A stretch of DNA of 38,943 nt from Phoenicibacter sp963588595 (GTDB taxonomy: Bacteria > Actinomycetota > Coriobacteriia > Coriobacteriales > Eggerthellaceae), in contig CAVAIA010000013.1 in assembly GCA_963588595.1 (NCBI GenBank), positions 1 through 38,943 on the forward strand. Direction: 5' to 3'. Positions 7,350-17,400 of this stretch are shown one piece after another. A program made the translations under genes and the position numbers. How positions within the stretch are numbered: the first letter of the stretch is position 1; every line of letters starts with the position of its first letter. Below the pieces are notes generated by a model, which saw only the letters and a list, made by a program, of their open reading frames with translations, was not told the DNA's origin and searched no databases.

Positions 7350-8954
7350 ATGTCAAGCTCACTTTATAGAAAATATCGACCACAAACATTTAAGGATGTT
7401 GTTGGACAAGACCACATAATAAAAACACTTTGCAACTCTTTAAAAAATAAAAATGTGTCGCATGCATACCTCTTCACAGGTCCAAGGGGAACAGGCAAAA
7501 CTACAACCGCTAGAATATTAGCTAAAGCTCTTCTTTGCGAGGTTAGCCCCGGAGAAAATCCAGATGGAACTTGCCAATCTTGCGTTGACATCTCAACTTC
7601 AAACCATCCAGACGTATATGAGCTTGATGCTGCAAGCAGGACTGGAGTTGAGAATGTAAGGAATGAAATAATCTCAAGGATCGGTTATGCCCCAATACGA
7701 GGAGACTATAAAGTCTACATTATTGATGAAGTTCATATGCTCTCAATTGCAGCTTTTAATGCATTGTTAAAAACGCTGGAAGAGCCTCCCTCTCATGTTG
7801 TTTTTATTCTTTGCACAACTGACCCAAACAAAGTCCCAGAAACAATACATTCTCGCTGTCAAAGGTTCGATTTTAGACCGATATCGAGCGATGTTTTAAT
7901 TTCTCGTCTGGGAGCAATTTGTGAACTTGAAAACGTTGAGTTTGAACCTGAAGCTCTCGATTTAATAGCAAGACGCTCTAATGGAGGGCTAAGAGATGCG
8001 CTAACATCCCTTGAGCAAGCTATAGCATATGGACAAGGAAGCGCAACCTTAAAGGTGGCAGAAGAGATTTTTGGCACAACTGACTCAAATGACACTTATC
8101 AATTCTTGTCCATTCTCTCAAAGAAAGATCCGTCGAAAGTTCTTAACTTAATCGATAAATATGTCGAAGAAGGCGTTGATTTAGCTAACTTTATGGATAA
8201 CCTTAGCATCACGCTTCGAAACATTTACGTTATGTCATTGACCAATAGCGAAGCGACGATCGATATTCCATCAAATGAAATTGAGCAACTTAAGTCTTTG
8301 GCACTTGCTTTCAACAAAGAAGAACTCAAATATATGCTAGACGTTATGAGAAGCGAGTCTCGAGAAATTAAAAGAGCAACTAATGTTCGCCTTTCATTTG
8401 AACTTGCAACATTTAAATTATTGGACGCAAGCACTCAAAAAACGATCGAGGCACTCACAGCTCGAGTTTCATCCATAGAGGATAGTCTGAATACTAATAA
8501 GAACATTCCAAACGAAATCAACGTTCAAGAAATCGACGTGGATGTTAAGCCTCAAATTGAAGAAACTGAAATTAAGGCGCCATCAAAGCCAAATAACTTT
8601 ATGGACTCTTGGAAATCAGCGCTCGAATTTATGAAGAAAAAAACGCCTGCTATAAGCGCTCTTCTTATATCGATAACACCTGAATATAACCAAGAAACAA
8701 ACACCATTACAATTAACCTTGAGAGTGGCAAAGAGTTCGCGTATCTCAATTTAAACAAGCCATCTTCCAAAGATTCAATAATATCAGCACTTGCAAACGT
8801 TGGTTTAAATGGATTAAATGTTGAAGTTAAAATCGCTAATCAACAAAAATCAAATGACCCAATTGTGCAAAACACATATGATGAAACAAAGAAATTTAAT
8901 GACATTCTTAGTGAGTCATTTGGACAAGATATTAAGTTTAAAGAAATTAAATGA
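7350..8954 (+). CDS. dnaX: DNA polymerase III subunit gamma/tau
   Basis: The 534-residue clamp-loader ATPase begins YRKYRPQTFKDVVGQDHI. It has a Walker A GPRGTGKTTTAR (44-55), a Walker B IIDEVHML near residue 127 and the SRC arginine finger (HSRCQRFDFRP) near residue 168. In the zinc module Cys63, Cys75 and Cys78 are visible, but the fourth usual cysteine is replaced within PDGT. Domain III follows, and residues 370-534 form a shorter, less conserved C-terminal part. The length suggests a short tau. No obvious slippery A-run with a hairpin for a gamma-specific frameshift was noticed. It is linked to ybaB and recR in the common dnaX-ybaB-recR order. Confidence 0.94.
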   Translation: MSSSLYRKYRPQTFKDVVGQDHIIKTLCNSLKNKNVSHAYLFTGPRGTGKTTTARILAKALLCEVSPGENPDGTCQSCVDISTSNHPDVYELDAASRTGVENVRNEIISRIGYAPIRGDYKVYIIDEVHMLSIAAFNALLKTLEEPPSHVVFILCTTDPNKVPETIHSRCQRFDFRPISSDVLISRLGAICELENVEFEPEALDLIARRSNGGLRDALTSLEQAIAYGQGSATLKVAEEIFGTTDSNDTYQFLSILSKKDPSKVLNLIDKYVEEGVDLANFMDNLSITLRNIYVMSLTNSEATIDIPSNEIEQLKSLALAFNKEELKYMLDVMRSESREIKRATNVRLSFELATFKLLDASTQKTIEALTARVSSIEDSLNTNKNIPNEINVQEIDVDVKPQIEETEIKAPSKPNNFMDSWKSALEFMKKKTPAISALLISITPEYNQETNTITINLESGKEFAYLNLNKPSSKDSIISALANVGLNGLNVEVKIANQQKSNDPIVQNTYDETKKFNDILSESFGQDIKFKEIK

Positions 8955-8972
8955 GAAAAAGGAGATAAAAAG

Positions 8973-9281
8973 ATGGATATGAAAAAAATGATGAAGGAAG
9001 CGCAAAAAATGCAACGTGAGGCAGCAATTGCGCAAGAAGAGCTTGCAAAGCAGGAATTTTCAGCCACAGCTGGAGGAGGAATGGTTGAGGTCAAAGTTTC
9101 AGGAGCAGGAAGCGTTACCGACCTTAAGATCGATAAAGATGCACTAGATCCTGAAGATGTCGATATTTTGCAAGACACTATTGTTGCGGGAGTTAATGAG
9201 GCGTTGTCAAAAGCTAACGAAGCTGCTAACACTCAAATAGGTGCTGCGATGGGCAATTTTAACATTCCTGGGTTTATGTAA
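8973..9281 (+). CDS. ybaB: YbaB/EbfC family nucleoid-associated protein
   Basis: The 102-residue protein shows the family signature. An N-terminal amphipathic helix rich in Met, Lys and Gln (MDMKKMMKEAQKMQREA) is followed by the strand FSATAGGGMVEVKVSGAGSVTDLKID and by the helix DTIVAGVNEALSKANEAA. Family members form tweezer-like dimers that bind DNA. It lies between dnaX and recR, the usual place, with an AAGGAG site before the ATG and the recR start 22 bases after its stop. Confidence 0.94.
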   Translation: MDMKKMMKEAQKMQREAAIAQEELAKQEFSATAGGGMVEVKVSGAGSVTDLKIDKDALDPEDVDILQDTIVAGVNEALSKANEAANTQIGAAMGNFNIPGFM

Positions 9282-9303
9282 AAGGCTCACTCAAAGCAAT
9301 AAA

Positions 9304-9900
9304 ATGCAAGGCGAAAAATCTATAGACAATCTTCTTGAGCAGCTAGAGAAACTCCCAGGAATTGGTCCTAAGAGCGCTTCTAGGATCGCATATTTTTTAA
9401 TGAATGACACAAAAGGAGATGCCAAAAAAATTGCCGATAGCATTCTCGATGTCAAACAAAACGTTTCTTTTTGCAAAGAATGCTTCAATTATTCAAGGTC
9501 TGATTTGTGTGAGATATGCTCCAATCCTCTTCGTGATCACTCTCAAATTTGTGTTGTCGCTCAACCTAAAAACATTCCTGTTATAGAGAGAACGGGCGCG
9601 TATAAAGGGCTCTACCACGTTTTAGGAGCCCAACTATCCCCTCTAGACGGGATCGGTCCAGATGACATAAGAATCAACGAGCTAATTAACAGAGTAAAAG
9701 ATGAAGGGGTAAAAGAAGTTGTTTTGGCAACCGACCCAAACATCGAAGGAGAGACAACTGCGAACTATATATCTAAAAAACTCAAAAACGAAAACATAAA
9801 AGTTACACGTTTAGCGAGAGGCATTCCCTTTGGAGGAGAATTGGAATTTACAGACGAGATGACGCTTGCTCAAGCCTTCGATGACAGAAAAGGAATTTAA
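9304..9900 (+). CDS. recR: Recombination protein RecR
   Basis: The 198-residue protein belongs to the RecFOR loading pathway, which places RecA on gapped DNA. A helix-hairpin-helix (LEKLPGIGPKSASRIAY, about 15-30) is followed by a Cys4 zinc finger (Cys57, Cys60, Cys69, Cys72). A Toprim domain begins around residue 78, and AYKGLYHVLGAQLSPLDGIGPDDI is near its start. The frame is open upstream into ybaB, but the ATG at 9304 gives the normal family start and length. No strong ribosome site is seen, so coupling to ybaB is likely. The last 20 bases overlap the mobB-mobA gene. Confidence 0.94.
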   Translation: MQGEKSIDNLLEQLEKLPGIGPKSASRIAYFLMNDTKGDAKKIADSILDVKQNVSFCKECFNYSRSDLCEICSNPLRDHSQICVVAQPKNIPVIERTGAYKGLYHVLGAQLSPLDGIGPDDIRINELINRVKDEGVKEVVLATDPNIEGETTANYISKKLKNENIKVTRLARGIPFGGELEFTDEMTLAQAFDDRKGI

Positions 9901-11071
9901 GATAAATTTGTTCGACACAATAAAAACACCCTCTCCCGGCATTGCTTTCGTTGGAAGACACAATTCTGGCAAAACTACTTTAATTGAACAAATAATTTCT
10001 AATCTAACAACGTCAGGAATTGATGTTGCAACGATTAAACATCACACCCATTCTGATTTTGATATCGACATCCCAGGAAAAGATTCCTATCGCCACAAAC
10101 GCGCAGGAGCAAGCGACGTTGTCATTTCCTCACCGACTAAAATAGCCAGAATTAGAGACGTTATCGAAGAAAAAGAATGCACAGAAATCATCGATGCAAT
10201 GCCAGGTCATGACATAGTAATAGTTGAAGGCTATCGCCAAAGCGGGTTGCCAATTATTGAAGTTATGAGAAAAGATAACCCAAGAGATTGCAAGTTCGCT
10301 GAAAATCTTGATGACTTACTTGGTTTCGGCGAAAAACTTGTTGGGATTGTTTCTAACATTGAAAAAGTTTCTCTATTTTGCGAAAAAAATTCAATTCCAC
10401 TCTTCAATTTCACAGACATAGAAGCGATCAGTGAGTTTTTAAAAAACAATTTCGTACGTCGAAAAATTTCACTCGTGATTCAAGCAGGCGGAGAGTCAAA
10501 GCGAATGGGATTTCCAAAGGAAGAAATGAAACTTGACGGCGAATATGTCATCTGTTCACAAATTGAAAGATTTAAAAATCTAGTTGATGAAGTTGTTATA
10601 ACAACAAACAACCCTAATCGTCTATCTTTTCTAAAGAAAGACTTATCAATTCCTATTCGAATTGAAAAAGATATTATCCCAAACAAAGGCGCTTTGAGCG
10701 GAATGTATACAGCTTTAGAAAAGTCAAAATGCGATTGGGTCTGTTGCATCGCTTGCGATATGATTTTTGCAAGCGAACACTTGCTAGAACAACAAATAAA
10801 AATCATGAACACAGGCAATTATGATGCTGTTATCCCTGTTAATAAACATGGACGTGAACCATTTCATGCACTCTATAAGAAAAAAAGCTGCCTTGAGGCT
10901 GTAAAAAAAGCCATTGACCTTAAAGAGAGCAAAGTTCAAGGTTTTCTTGATCATGGCAATTTAAACATTTATGAGATGGAGCAAAGAGAAGTTAAGAAAT
11001 CAGTTCCACGTGGAGGATGTTTCATTAATGTGAACACGCCTCAAGACATAGCGAAATATCAAATTAGCTAG
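9881..11071 (+). CDS. mobBA: MobB-MobA fusion, molybdopterin guanine dinucleotide synthesis
   Basis: The 396-residue protein joins two Moco enzymes. Residues 1-180 are MobB: a Walker A GRHNSGKTTL, then ATIKHHTHSDFDID, the YRHKRAGA motif and the IVIVEGYR strand. Residues 195-396 are MobA, with the nucleotide-binding VIQAGGESKRMGFPKEEMKL, the CIACDMIF metal-binding strand, and the closing GCFINVNTPQDI. MobA transfers GMP to molybdopterin and MobB assists. The ATG at 9881 is preferred; an in-frame TTG at 9866 lies deeper inside recR. The overlap with recR suggests co-transcription with the dnaX-recR operon rather than with the other Moco genes. The stop overlaps a convergent gene by four bases. 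Confidence 0.9.
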   Translation: MTEKEFKINLFDTIKTPSPGIAFVGRHNSGKTTLIEQIISNLTTSGIDVATIKHHTHSDFDIDIPGKDSYRHKRAGASDVVISSPTKIARIRDVIEEKECTEIIDAMPGHDIVIVEGYRQSGLPIIEVMRKDNPRDCKFAENLDDLLGFGEKLVGIVSNIEKVSLFCEKNSIPLFNFTDIEAISEFLKNNFVRRKISLVIQAGGESKRMGFPKEEMKLDGEYVICSQIERFKNLVDEVVITTNNPNRLSFLKKDLSIPIRIEKDIIPNKGALSGMYTALEKSKCDWVCCIACDMIFASEHLLEQQIKIMNTGNYDAVIPVNKHGREPFHALYKKKSCLEAVKKAIDLKESKVQGFLDHGNLNIYEMEQREVKKSVPRGGCFINVNTPQDIAKYQIS

Positions 11072-11391
11072 TTATTTTTTACTATATCCTTAAAGCTATC
11101 TTGAATGTCTAGGATGGCATCTTTTAAGTCAACTAAAACTTCATGTCCTTCATGATAGACTCCTCCAATTTCTGATGCTGTTTGTTTAATTTCGTCATCT
11201 AAAGAGCTACCTTTTTTATTTGCTTTTGGATCAGCGTAGTAGTATTCTTTTTCTTTTCCTTCGCCGTCTATTATCGAAAAACCGATCTCTATGTCATCCT
11301 CATCATAAAGATATGCATAGATGTCATCTTCATCAACCTCGATTGTTTCAATTTCAATTGATTCTTTATTGTTGTCTTTTTTGCTCGACAT
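11068..11391 (-). CDS. Uncharacterised acidic protein
   Basis: I do not recognise a family for this 107-residue protein. The first 25 residues are hydrophilic. They lead to a strongly acidic stretch (IETIEVDEDDIYAYLYDEDDIEIGF), then a KEYYYADPKANKKGS segment and a C-terminal amphipathic helix (HEVLVDLKDAILDIQDSFKDIV). No signal peptide or membrane segment is seen. It follows smpB by three bases, and its AAGG ribosome site overlaps the smpB stop, so it is translationally coupled to smpB. Its 3' end overlaps mobBA by four bases, convergently. Confidence 0.65.
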   Translation of the reverse strand: MSSKKDNNKESIEIETIEVDEDDIYAYLYDEDDIEIGFSIIDGEGKEKEYYYADPKANKKGSSLDDEIKQTASEIGGVYHEGHEVLVDLKDAILDIQDSFKDIVKNN

Positions 11392-11394
11392 AAC

Positions 11395-11865
11395 TTACCT
11401 TGATCTCATCTTAAGCGCCCTATCAATTTCACGCTCAACAGTTCTTCTTTTCATAACTTCGCGCTTGTCATGCAACTTTCTTCCTCGTGCTAGGGCAAGT
11501 TCAACTTTAACTTTGCCACGCTTTGAATAATAAAGGCTCAAAGGAACGAGAGCAAGACCCTTCTCCTCAATTTTTTCAGAAAGTTTATTTATTTCTCTTT
11601 TGTGCAAGAGCAACTTCCTTTTTCTGTTAGGGTCAGGATTGTTTAGGTTTCCATGGGAATAAGGAGAAATGTGCATGTTATTTAACCAACACTCACCATT
11701 CCTTATCATGCAAAATGAATCAACGAGTTGAGCATTGCTCTCTTGCAAAGACTTAACTTCGCAGCCGACAAGCTCGATCCCCGCCTCATAACGCTCCAAA
11801 ATTTCATAATCGTGGCGCGCTTTTCTATTTTCAGCAATCTTTCTATTTTGTTTATCTTTTTTCAA
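11395..11865 (-). CDS. smpB: SsrA (tmRNA)-binding protein SmpB
   Basis: The 156-residue protein binds tmRNA and delivers it to stalled ribosomes for trans-translation. The beta-barrel signatures are present: ARHDYEILERYEAGIELVGCEVKSL, then RKRKLLLHKREINKL, PLSLYYSKRGKVKVELALARGRKLHDKR, and the basic C-terminal tail REIDRALKMRSR that enters the mRNA channel. The reading frame opens with TTG at 11865; no internal ATG precedes the conserved core and the ribosome site is weak. It lies between two small uncharacterised genes, eight and three bases away. The ssrA gene is not in this window. Confidence 0.93.
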   Translation of the reverse strand: MKKDKQNRKIAENRKARHDYEILERYEAGIELVGCEVKSLQESNAQLVDSFCMIRNGECWLNNMHISPYSHGNLNNPDPNRKRKLLLHKREINKLSEKIEEKGLALVPLSLYYSKRGKVKVELALARGRKLHDKREVMKRRTVEREIDRALKMRSR

Positions 11866-11873
11866 AGTTAAAG

Positions 11874-12152
11874 TTATAAATACTTTCTTCTCGATTTGCG
11901 CTTTTTAGGAGCAGGTCCTCTAAAATCCAATTCAAGTTGACCATCAATAACGCTCTTACGCGCCTTCTTCTTTTCAATTTTTACAATTTGCCAAGAAATC
12001 GCATCATTTCCAAACCTCTCGAGCATGCAAACCCTCGCTTCATGAGAATTTTGTTTACTTCCAAGTTTTGAAGTGCTCGAAAACTCAAAGGACCCTTTTA
12101 CTCGAAGAGCATTAGAATCAAGTGAGGCATAATGTGCAACGTAAACTGGCAT
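11874..12152 (-). CDS. Uncharacterised small basic protein upstream of smpB
   Basis: The 92-residue protein is not recognised. It begins MPVYVAHYASLDSNALRVKGSFEF, has a mixed alpha/beta central part (SHEARVCMLERFGNDAISWQIVKI), and ends in a very basic tail (KKARKSV and KKRKSRRKYL). The composition suggests nucleic-acid or ribosome contact, but that is inference only. It starts the leftward cluster with smpB eight bases downstream, and diverges from moeA. Confidence 0.6.
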   Translation of the reverse strand: MPVYVAHYASLDSNALRVKGSFEFSSTSKLGSKQNSHEARVCMLERFGNDAISWQIVKIEKKKARKSVIDGQLELDFRGPAPKKRKSRRKYL

Positions 12153-12205
12153 TATTCATATTATAATAAAAGAACAATTCGTTTTTAAGTATAGGAGTTT
12201 TTATT
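12153..12205. promoter_or_regulatory. Divergent promoter region, smpB cluster / moeA
   Basis: A TATAAT (12162-12167) lies on the plus strand, and the same AT-rich stretch offers a TATAAT-like hexamer on the minus strand. The -35 matches are poor on both strands. The moeA ribosome site AGGAG is at about 12193-12197. The inverted repeat found before modA is not present here. Confidence 0.4.
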
Positions 12206-13474
12206 ATGGATCAAATAAATCTTTCCCCAGAAGAAGCGCAAGAGATTATTCAAAAGTCAATTAACAAGACCAAAATTGAGAAAGTTAACCTGCTGGATGC
12301 CCTAGGTAGAACTTTGGCTAAGGATGTTATTAGTGAAATCGACGTTATCCCTTTTGATAATGCTGCTATGGACGGGTTCGCTGTTAGACGCGAAGATCTA
12401 AAGAATGCATCTAGCGACTCACCTGTTGAATGCGGGGTTATAGCAGAAGTGCCCGCTGGATCATTTTATGATGGAGACATTAAAAGCGGAGAAGTTGTCA
12501 GAATTATGACAGGCGCTGCCGTTCCAAAAGACGCTAACGCTGTTGTTAAATATGAAATTGTTGATTATCTTAATGGAGATGGAAAACAAGGTTCTAAAGT
12601 TGCGTTTAGTGAATGTCCAAAAGAATTTGATAATATTCGCAGAGCCGGGGAAGATGTTAAGGCAGGAGAAGCTGTTGTCTTAGCAGGAGAAGAGCTTGGA
12701 GTTGGAGGAGCTGGATTTATCGCAAATTGTGGCATTAATAAGGTTGATGTTTACGCAAGACCTAAAGTTGGGATAATCTCTATTGGATCTGAGTTGCAAA
12801 ATGCAGGTGAACCACTAAAACAAGGGTGCATTTATGAGAGCAACTCATTTGCCCTCGCAGCTGCAATTAAAGATGCGGGAGGAATCCCCGAGCGACTTGG
12901 AATCGTTGAAGATAACTTTGAGCACCTAAGCGAAGCGATTGAAGACGCATGCGATAAATTTGACTTTGTTGTAACTTCAGGCGGAGCTTCAAATGGAGAT
13001 TTTGACTACATAAAACAAGTTATAGAAAAACTTGGCGATTTGAAATTTACATTGGTAAACATGAGACCAGGCAAATGCCAAACATTCGGAATTGTTAACG
13101 AAACCCCTATTATCGGCCTTCCAGGAAACCCAGCAGCTGCATTTTGCGGATTTGAGATTTTAATTCGACCAGCATTGCTAAAGATGCAAGGGTTCACAAA
13201 ATTAGAAAAGCCAACTTTTAAAGCAACTTTAGTAGGCGATCGAAAGAAAAGAGACACGAGGAGAATGTATCTTCGCGGACTGGCTGAGAAAAAGGAAGAT
13301 GGAAACATTACGTTTACACCAGCGAAGAATCAAAGTTCTGGGATCTATGGCCCAATTCAACAATCAAACGCGCTTGGGATTTTACCAGAAGGCAAGGCGC
13401 AAGATGGGAAAATCAAGGACGGAACGCCAATCGTTTGCATCCCATTTGGCGTTAAAGAAGGAGCTGTGATTTAA
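12206..13474 (+). CDS. moeA: Molybdopterin molybdenumtransferase MoeA
   Basis: The 422-residue enzyme inserts molybdate into adenylylated molybdopterin. Domains are visible in family order. The N-terminal part has DVIPFDNAAMDGFAV, MTGAAVPKDANAVVKYE and RRAGEDVKAGE. The MoCF-binding domain has PKVGIISIGSEL, VVTSGGASNGDFDYIK and IGLPGNPAAAFCGFE. The C-terminal beta-barrel begins around residue 340. The length is normal. mogA starts two bases after its stop, with its AAGGAG site inside the moeA end, so the two are co-translated. Confidence 0.95.
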   Translation: MDQINLSPEEAQEIIQKSINKTKIEKVNLLDALGRTLAKDVISEIDVIPFDNAAMDGFAVRREDLKNASSDSPVECGVIAEVPAGSFYDGDIKSGEVVRIMTGAAVPKDANAVVKYEIVDYLNGDGKQGSKVAFSECPKEFDNIRRAGEDVKAGEAVVLAGEELGVGGAGFIANCGINKVDVYARPKVGIISIGSELQNAGEPLKQGCIYESNSFALAAAIKDAGGIPERLGIVEDNFEHLSEAIEDACDKFDFVVTSGGASNGDFDYIKQVIEKLGDLKFTLVNMRPGKCQTFGIVNETPIIGLPGNPAAAFCGFEILIRPALLKMQGFTKLEKPTFKATLVGDRKKRDTRRMYLRGLAEKKEDGNITFTPAKNQSSGIYGPIQQSNALGILPEGKAQDGKIKDGTPIVCIPFGVKEGAVI

Positions 13475-13476
13475 AA

Positions 13477-13944
13477 ATGAAATTTTCAATAATAACATGC
13501 TCTGACACAAGAAGCAAAGATGAAGACACCGCAGGGCAAGCTCTTAAGGAATTGATATCAAGCAAAGATTGGGAAGTCTCATCATATGAATTAGTGAAAG
13601 ATGAAATTGATCAAATCGAAGAAGCAATAATTAACGCTGTTGACAAAATTGGCTCTGACATAGTTTTAACTTGTGGAGGAACAGGGCTTTCCTTAAGAGA
13701 CGTAACTCCAGAGGCAACAAAAAACGTTTGCAACAGAAACGTACCAGGAATCGCTGAGGCTATGAGGATTGCGAGCTTAAAAATAACGCATAACGCAATG
13801 TTGTCTCGCGCAATCGCAATGCAAAGAGGCAAAACTATCGTAATTAATTTTCCTGGAAGCGAAAAAGCTGCCCGTGAGAATTGGGATGCGATTGCTCCAG
13901 CCCTTGAGCATGCTGTCAAAATGGCTAATGGTGAAGGTCACTAA
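13477..13944 (+). CDS. mogA: Molybdopterin adenylyltransferase, MogA/MoaB family
   Basis: The 155-residue single-domain MoCF-binding protein activates molybdopterin with ATP before the MoeA step. Conserved segments are ITCSDTRSKDEDTAG, DIVLTCGGTGLSLRDVTPEAT (about 60-80, the substrate-binding loop) and AMQRGKTIVINFPGSEKAARENW. MogA and MoaB cannot be separated with certainty by eye; pairing with moeA favours the MogA role. Its last four bases overlap the end of moaC on the opposite strand. Confidence 0.9.
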   Translation: MKFSIITCSDTRSKDEDTAGQALKELISSKDWEVSSYELVKDEIDQIEEAIINAVDKIGSDIVLTCGGTGLSLRDVTPEATKNVCNRNVPGIAEAMRIASLKITHNAMLSRAIAMQRGKTIVINFPGSEKAARENWDAIAPALEHAVKMANGEGH

Positions 13945-14447
13945 ATTTTGCTCTCAAAATCCCAAGCGCCGCTTTTTCCGCCATCCTTGTGAAGAACTTG
14001 AATTGACTCAATCACCATCGATCTGTCGATGGCTTTGCACATATCATAAATCGTGACAAGAGCGATTGATGTTGCCGTTACCGCTTCCATCTCAACTCCT
14101 GTTTTTCCAACTAAAGAGCAAGTTGAAGTCACATATACCCCCATCTTGGAAGCGTTATCACCTTCCACAATTTTAGGCTCACACTTCACCTCAACTTTAG
14201 TTAGCGACAATGGATGACAAAGAGGAATTAGATCACTAGTCTTCTTTGCTGCCATAATTCCTGCGATTCTTGCAGCTGCTAAAACATCGCCTTTTTTAGC
14301 TGTCTTGCTCGTTATGGTCTCATAAGTCTCTTTGCTCATAGAGATAAAACCGCCAGCCACGGCAGTCCTTTTCGTCTCTTCCTTTTGTCCAACGTCGACC
14401 ATCCTGGCCTCGCCTTCTTGGTTTATATGAGTAAGTTTTGACACCAT
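13941..14447 (-). CDS. moaC: Cyclic pyranopterin monophosphate synthase MoaC
   Basis: The 168-residue enzyme acts with MoaA in the first step of molybdopterin synthesis, the conversion of GTP to cPMP. Diagnostic segments are LTHINQEGEARMVDV, the IPLCHPLSLTKVEV active-site loop, GVEMEAVTATSIALVTIYDMCKA and the C-terminal HKDGGKSG. The frame is open to a TTG at 14462, but a GGAGGGGG site directly before the ATG at 14447 fixes the start used here. It is the last gene of the leftward modABC-moaA-channel-moaC unit, 24 bases after the channel gene. Confidence 0.94.
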   Translation of the reverse strand: MVSKLTHINQEGEARMVDVGQKEETKRTAVAGGFISMSKETYETITSKTAKKGDVLAAARIAGIMAAKKTSDLIPLCHPLSLTKVEVKCEPKIVEGDNASKMGVYVTSTCSLVGKTGVEMEAVTATSIALVTIYDMCKAIDRSMVIESIQVLHKDGGKSGAWDFESKI

Positions 14448-14471
14448 TACCCCCTCCAACACTTTTTTAAG

Positions 14472-17400
14472 CTATTCTTGCTCTTCTAAACCTTGAGTTG
14501 CTTCGCGCTGCTCATCACGAAATTTTTCAGCTTTCTTGGTCTCTGAAATGGATGCTTCCTTCTTTTTCATTGGCTCATTAACAACAACTTGAGGGAAAGG
14601 AATTCCAATGTCATAATGGTCAAAGATCAATTTAACTTCTCTATTTAAATCACGCGTGAGCTGCGCACGATCAAACTCCTTGCATTGCGCCACAATTCGA
14701 ATATTGACAGAATTATCTGCAAGCTCGACCACTCCGCGATAAAATGGTCCAACCTTAATTGCTTCATACTTATCCTTAAGCTTAGGCAATTCATCGGCGA
14801 GAATCGCCTCAACTCGCTCTAGAGACTCATTGTATTCAATCCCAACATCAACAGAAACTAACGAGAGCGCTTTTGTTCTGTTGATTACATCATCAATGTT
14901 TGAATTGCGAATTACCTTTGTGTTTTGAGAGTCGTCCATCACCTTAGTTGTGCGAATTCCAATCTCAACAACAGTTCCATAATACCCATCTACCTCGATA
15001 ACGTCGCCGACGCGAAACTCATCTTCGAAGATTATGAACATGCCACTTAAGATGTCTGAAACCATGTCTTTAGCACCGAGAGAAATTGCGATAGACAAAA
15101 TTCCTGCGGAGGCCAAAAGGGTCGTTGTGTCAACTCCGAGAAGTGCCAAACAATAATATACCGTTCCAATTATGGTTGCATACTTAACAATGCTCCCAGC
15201 AAGGCGACATAATGTTGCGCCTTGACTACCTAAAGTTTGAGCAAGAAACAATAGCAATCGTTTAACAATTAGAGAAATAGTGATTGCTGTGCATGCAAAC
15301 ATAAAAGAAGCAGAGAGTGCAAAAATATTTAAACCGCGCTCCCATTTGCCATTTAAGATATATGAAAAAATTGAAGACGAATCGAACAAAGAATCCTTAA
15401 ACAACACCATCACACAAATTGCCAAAACAGCTATTGAAATTATCACTTTAGCAATTAATGACACTTTTTGTTCAGGCGTTTTGTCATGCCAGCCTAATGG
15501 CTTTAACAAAATCCTGCTTTTTAGAGTTTCAGTTTGCACAATGCTTCCATCTGGCATTATTGTGTCAAAAACCCTTTCACTAGATTCGTCTTTTGATTCA
15601 CTGGATATATCGTGACGCTTATTTTCCAGGACAAGGATAAAAAATATCAACGTTAGACAAATAAACGCGATGATAGATGTCGCAAGCGTAAGGCTTCCCC
15701 TCACAGCCATAAGCTCACCTTCTAAAGTGGCAACATAAACGTAATAGCTTCCCTGTTCTATGGAAGCTGCCAAATAAGTTTGACCATTCACGCTAATGTA
15801 ATCGTTAAGACCGCCCTTCAATTTAGCATCGCTAATTCCAACCTCATTTGCAAGTTTTCCTTGAACGCGCGTGTCTGGATAATAGACAACTTCTTTTGTT
15901 TGCTTATCGATTGCAAAAGCGAAACCAAGTTCTCCTAACTTCACACCATCTAGAATTTTATCTATATTCGTTGACTCAAGAAGGCGGGCCAAACGCTCAG
16001 GCCGGACATTAATTTGGACAAAACCATTTGCCGATCCATCTGCATTTTTAAGAGAGACTCCAATATATTGCCTTAAATCACCTGAAATTTCGTCATTTCG
16101 AGCGTCTTGCAAAACATAGTCGACCCCTTGCAAAAGTTTCCTAAACTCATATGAGGCATCATTAGGATTTTCAGACAAAGTATAGTTAGTATATGAGGAA
16201 TTCGTTGACTCCATCTCGCCTTTTTCATTGAAAACATCAATATATTGAACATCAATTGCCTTTGCTAATTTTGCAATATCGTCCTTATTTTTAAGAGATG
16301 GATTAGCTTGTAAGATATAAGCTGCTGCCTTTGTTTTTGCTAAAAATTCGTTGTTATATCTCTCACGCAGAGATTCTTCATTTTTTTTCGAAGTCTCAAT
16401 CGTTGTTGATATTTGCGAGACACTGGCGCTATTCGACATAGATTGACTTGAAAGGGCAAAGAGTGTTTGCATACAAAAAGCAATTGCCACAATCGCGACG
16501 AATCCTATTAAAGACAAAATTAGACCCTTACGGGCAATCTTTTTGTTGAAGCGAACATGCCCAATTTCAAAGGTTTGATCTTTGCGCTTGCATCTTTTCT
16601 CCTCATCGTGCAAAACAAAAATGCCATATGCAACAACAACAAGTAAAACAGAAGCAAAAACGAACAAGATAACGCCAAGAGTTATGCTCCTTGCGCTCGA
16701 TATGTCACTCTCAGGAATTGCTGCAACATAAACTTTTGAATCGATAACTTTTACTTCCCCATAAAAAACTTTTGATTTAAGTTTCATCCACCCCACGTTG
16801 CCATCTTTAATTTGATCATCTATAAGACCAAGGTCGTTAACGTTTTGTCCAATCAAAGTTTGGTCAGGGTGATATTCTATATTCTTATTATTGGCATCAA
16901 ACGAAAAGACATAGCCTGTTTGACCAACCTTCAAATTTTTAAGCGCTGCATTCTCTGAAGTCGTTTGCTCGATAAATTCATTGAAAGATTCAGGATTTTG
17001 AGCAACAACAACCATCGTGCTCTCATCTATCTTGGCAGAATAGTAGATCATATTATTCTCAGAGTTATCGTTATCATTCACTGAAATTGCTCTGCTTGCT
17101 AAATTTGTTTTAAAAACATCTCGCAAACCTTTAAATTTCGCATCAGATAAATCATTTTTCACTGAATTTGCTTTAACAACAACATTTCCATTTTCGCTCG
17201 CAATAATGATATTTGCCGTCCCAAACATCTCATTTAGCTCGCTCATCTTCTCATCTGTTTGCTCAAAACCTGCATTGTTTTGCGCCATAAAAGAGATTGT
17301 TTTTGCGATAGATTGATAATTAGAGTCGAAAGTTTTTATATACTCATCTTCTTCAGAGCGCGTTTGATCAAGGAGATTCGGCATCTCGTCCATCTCTGAG

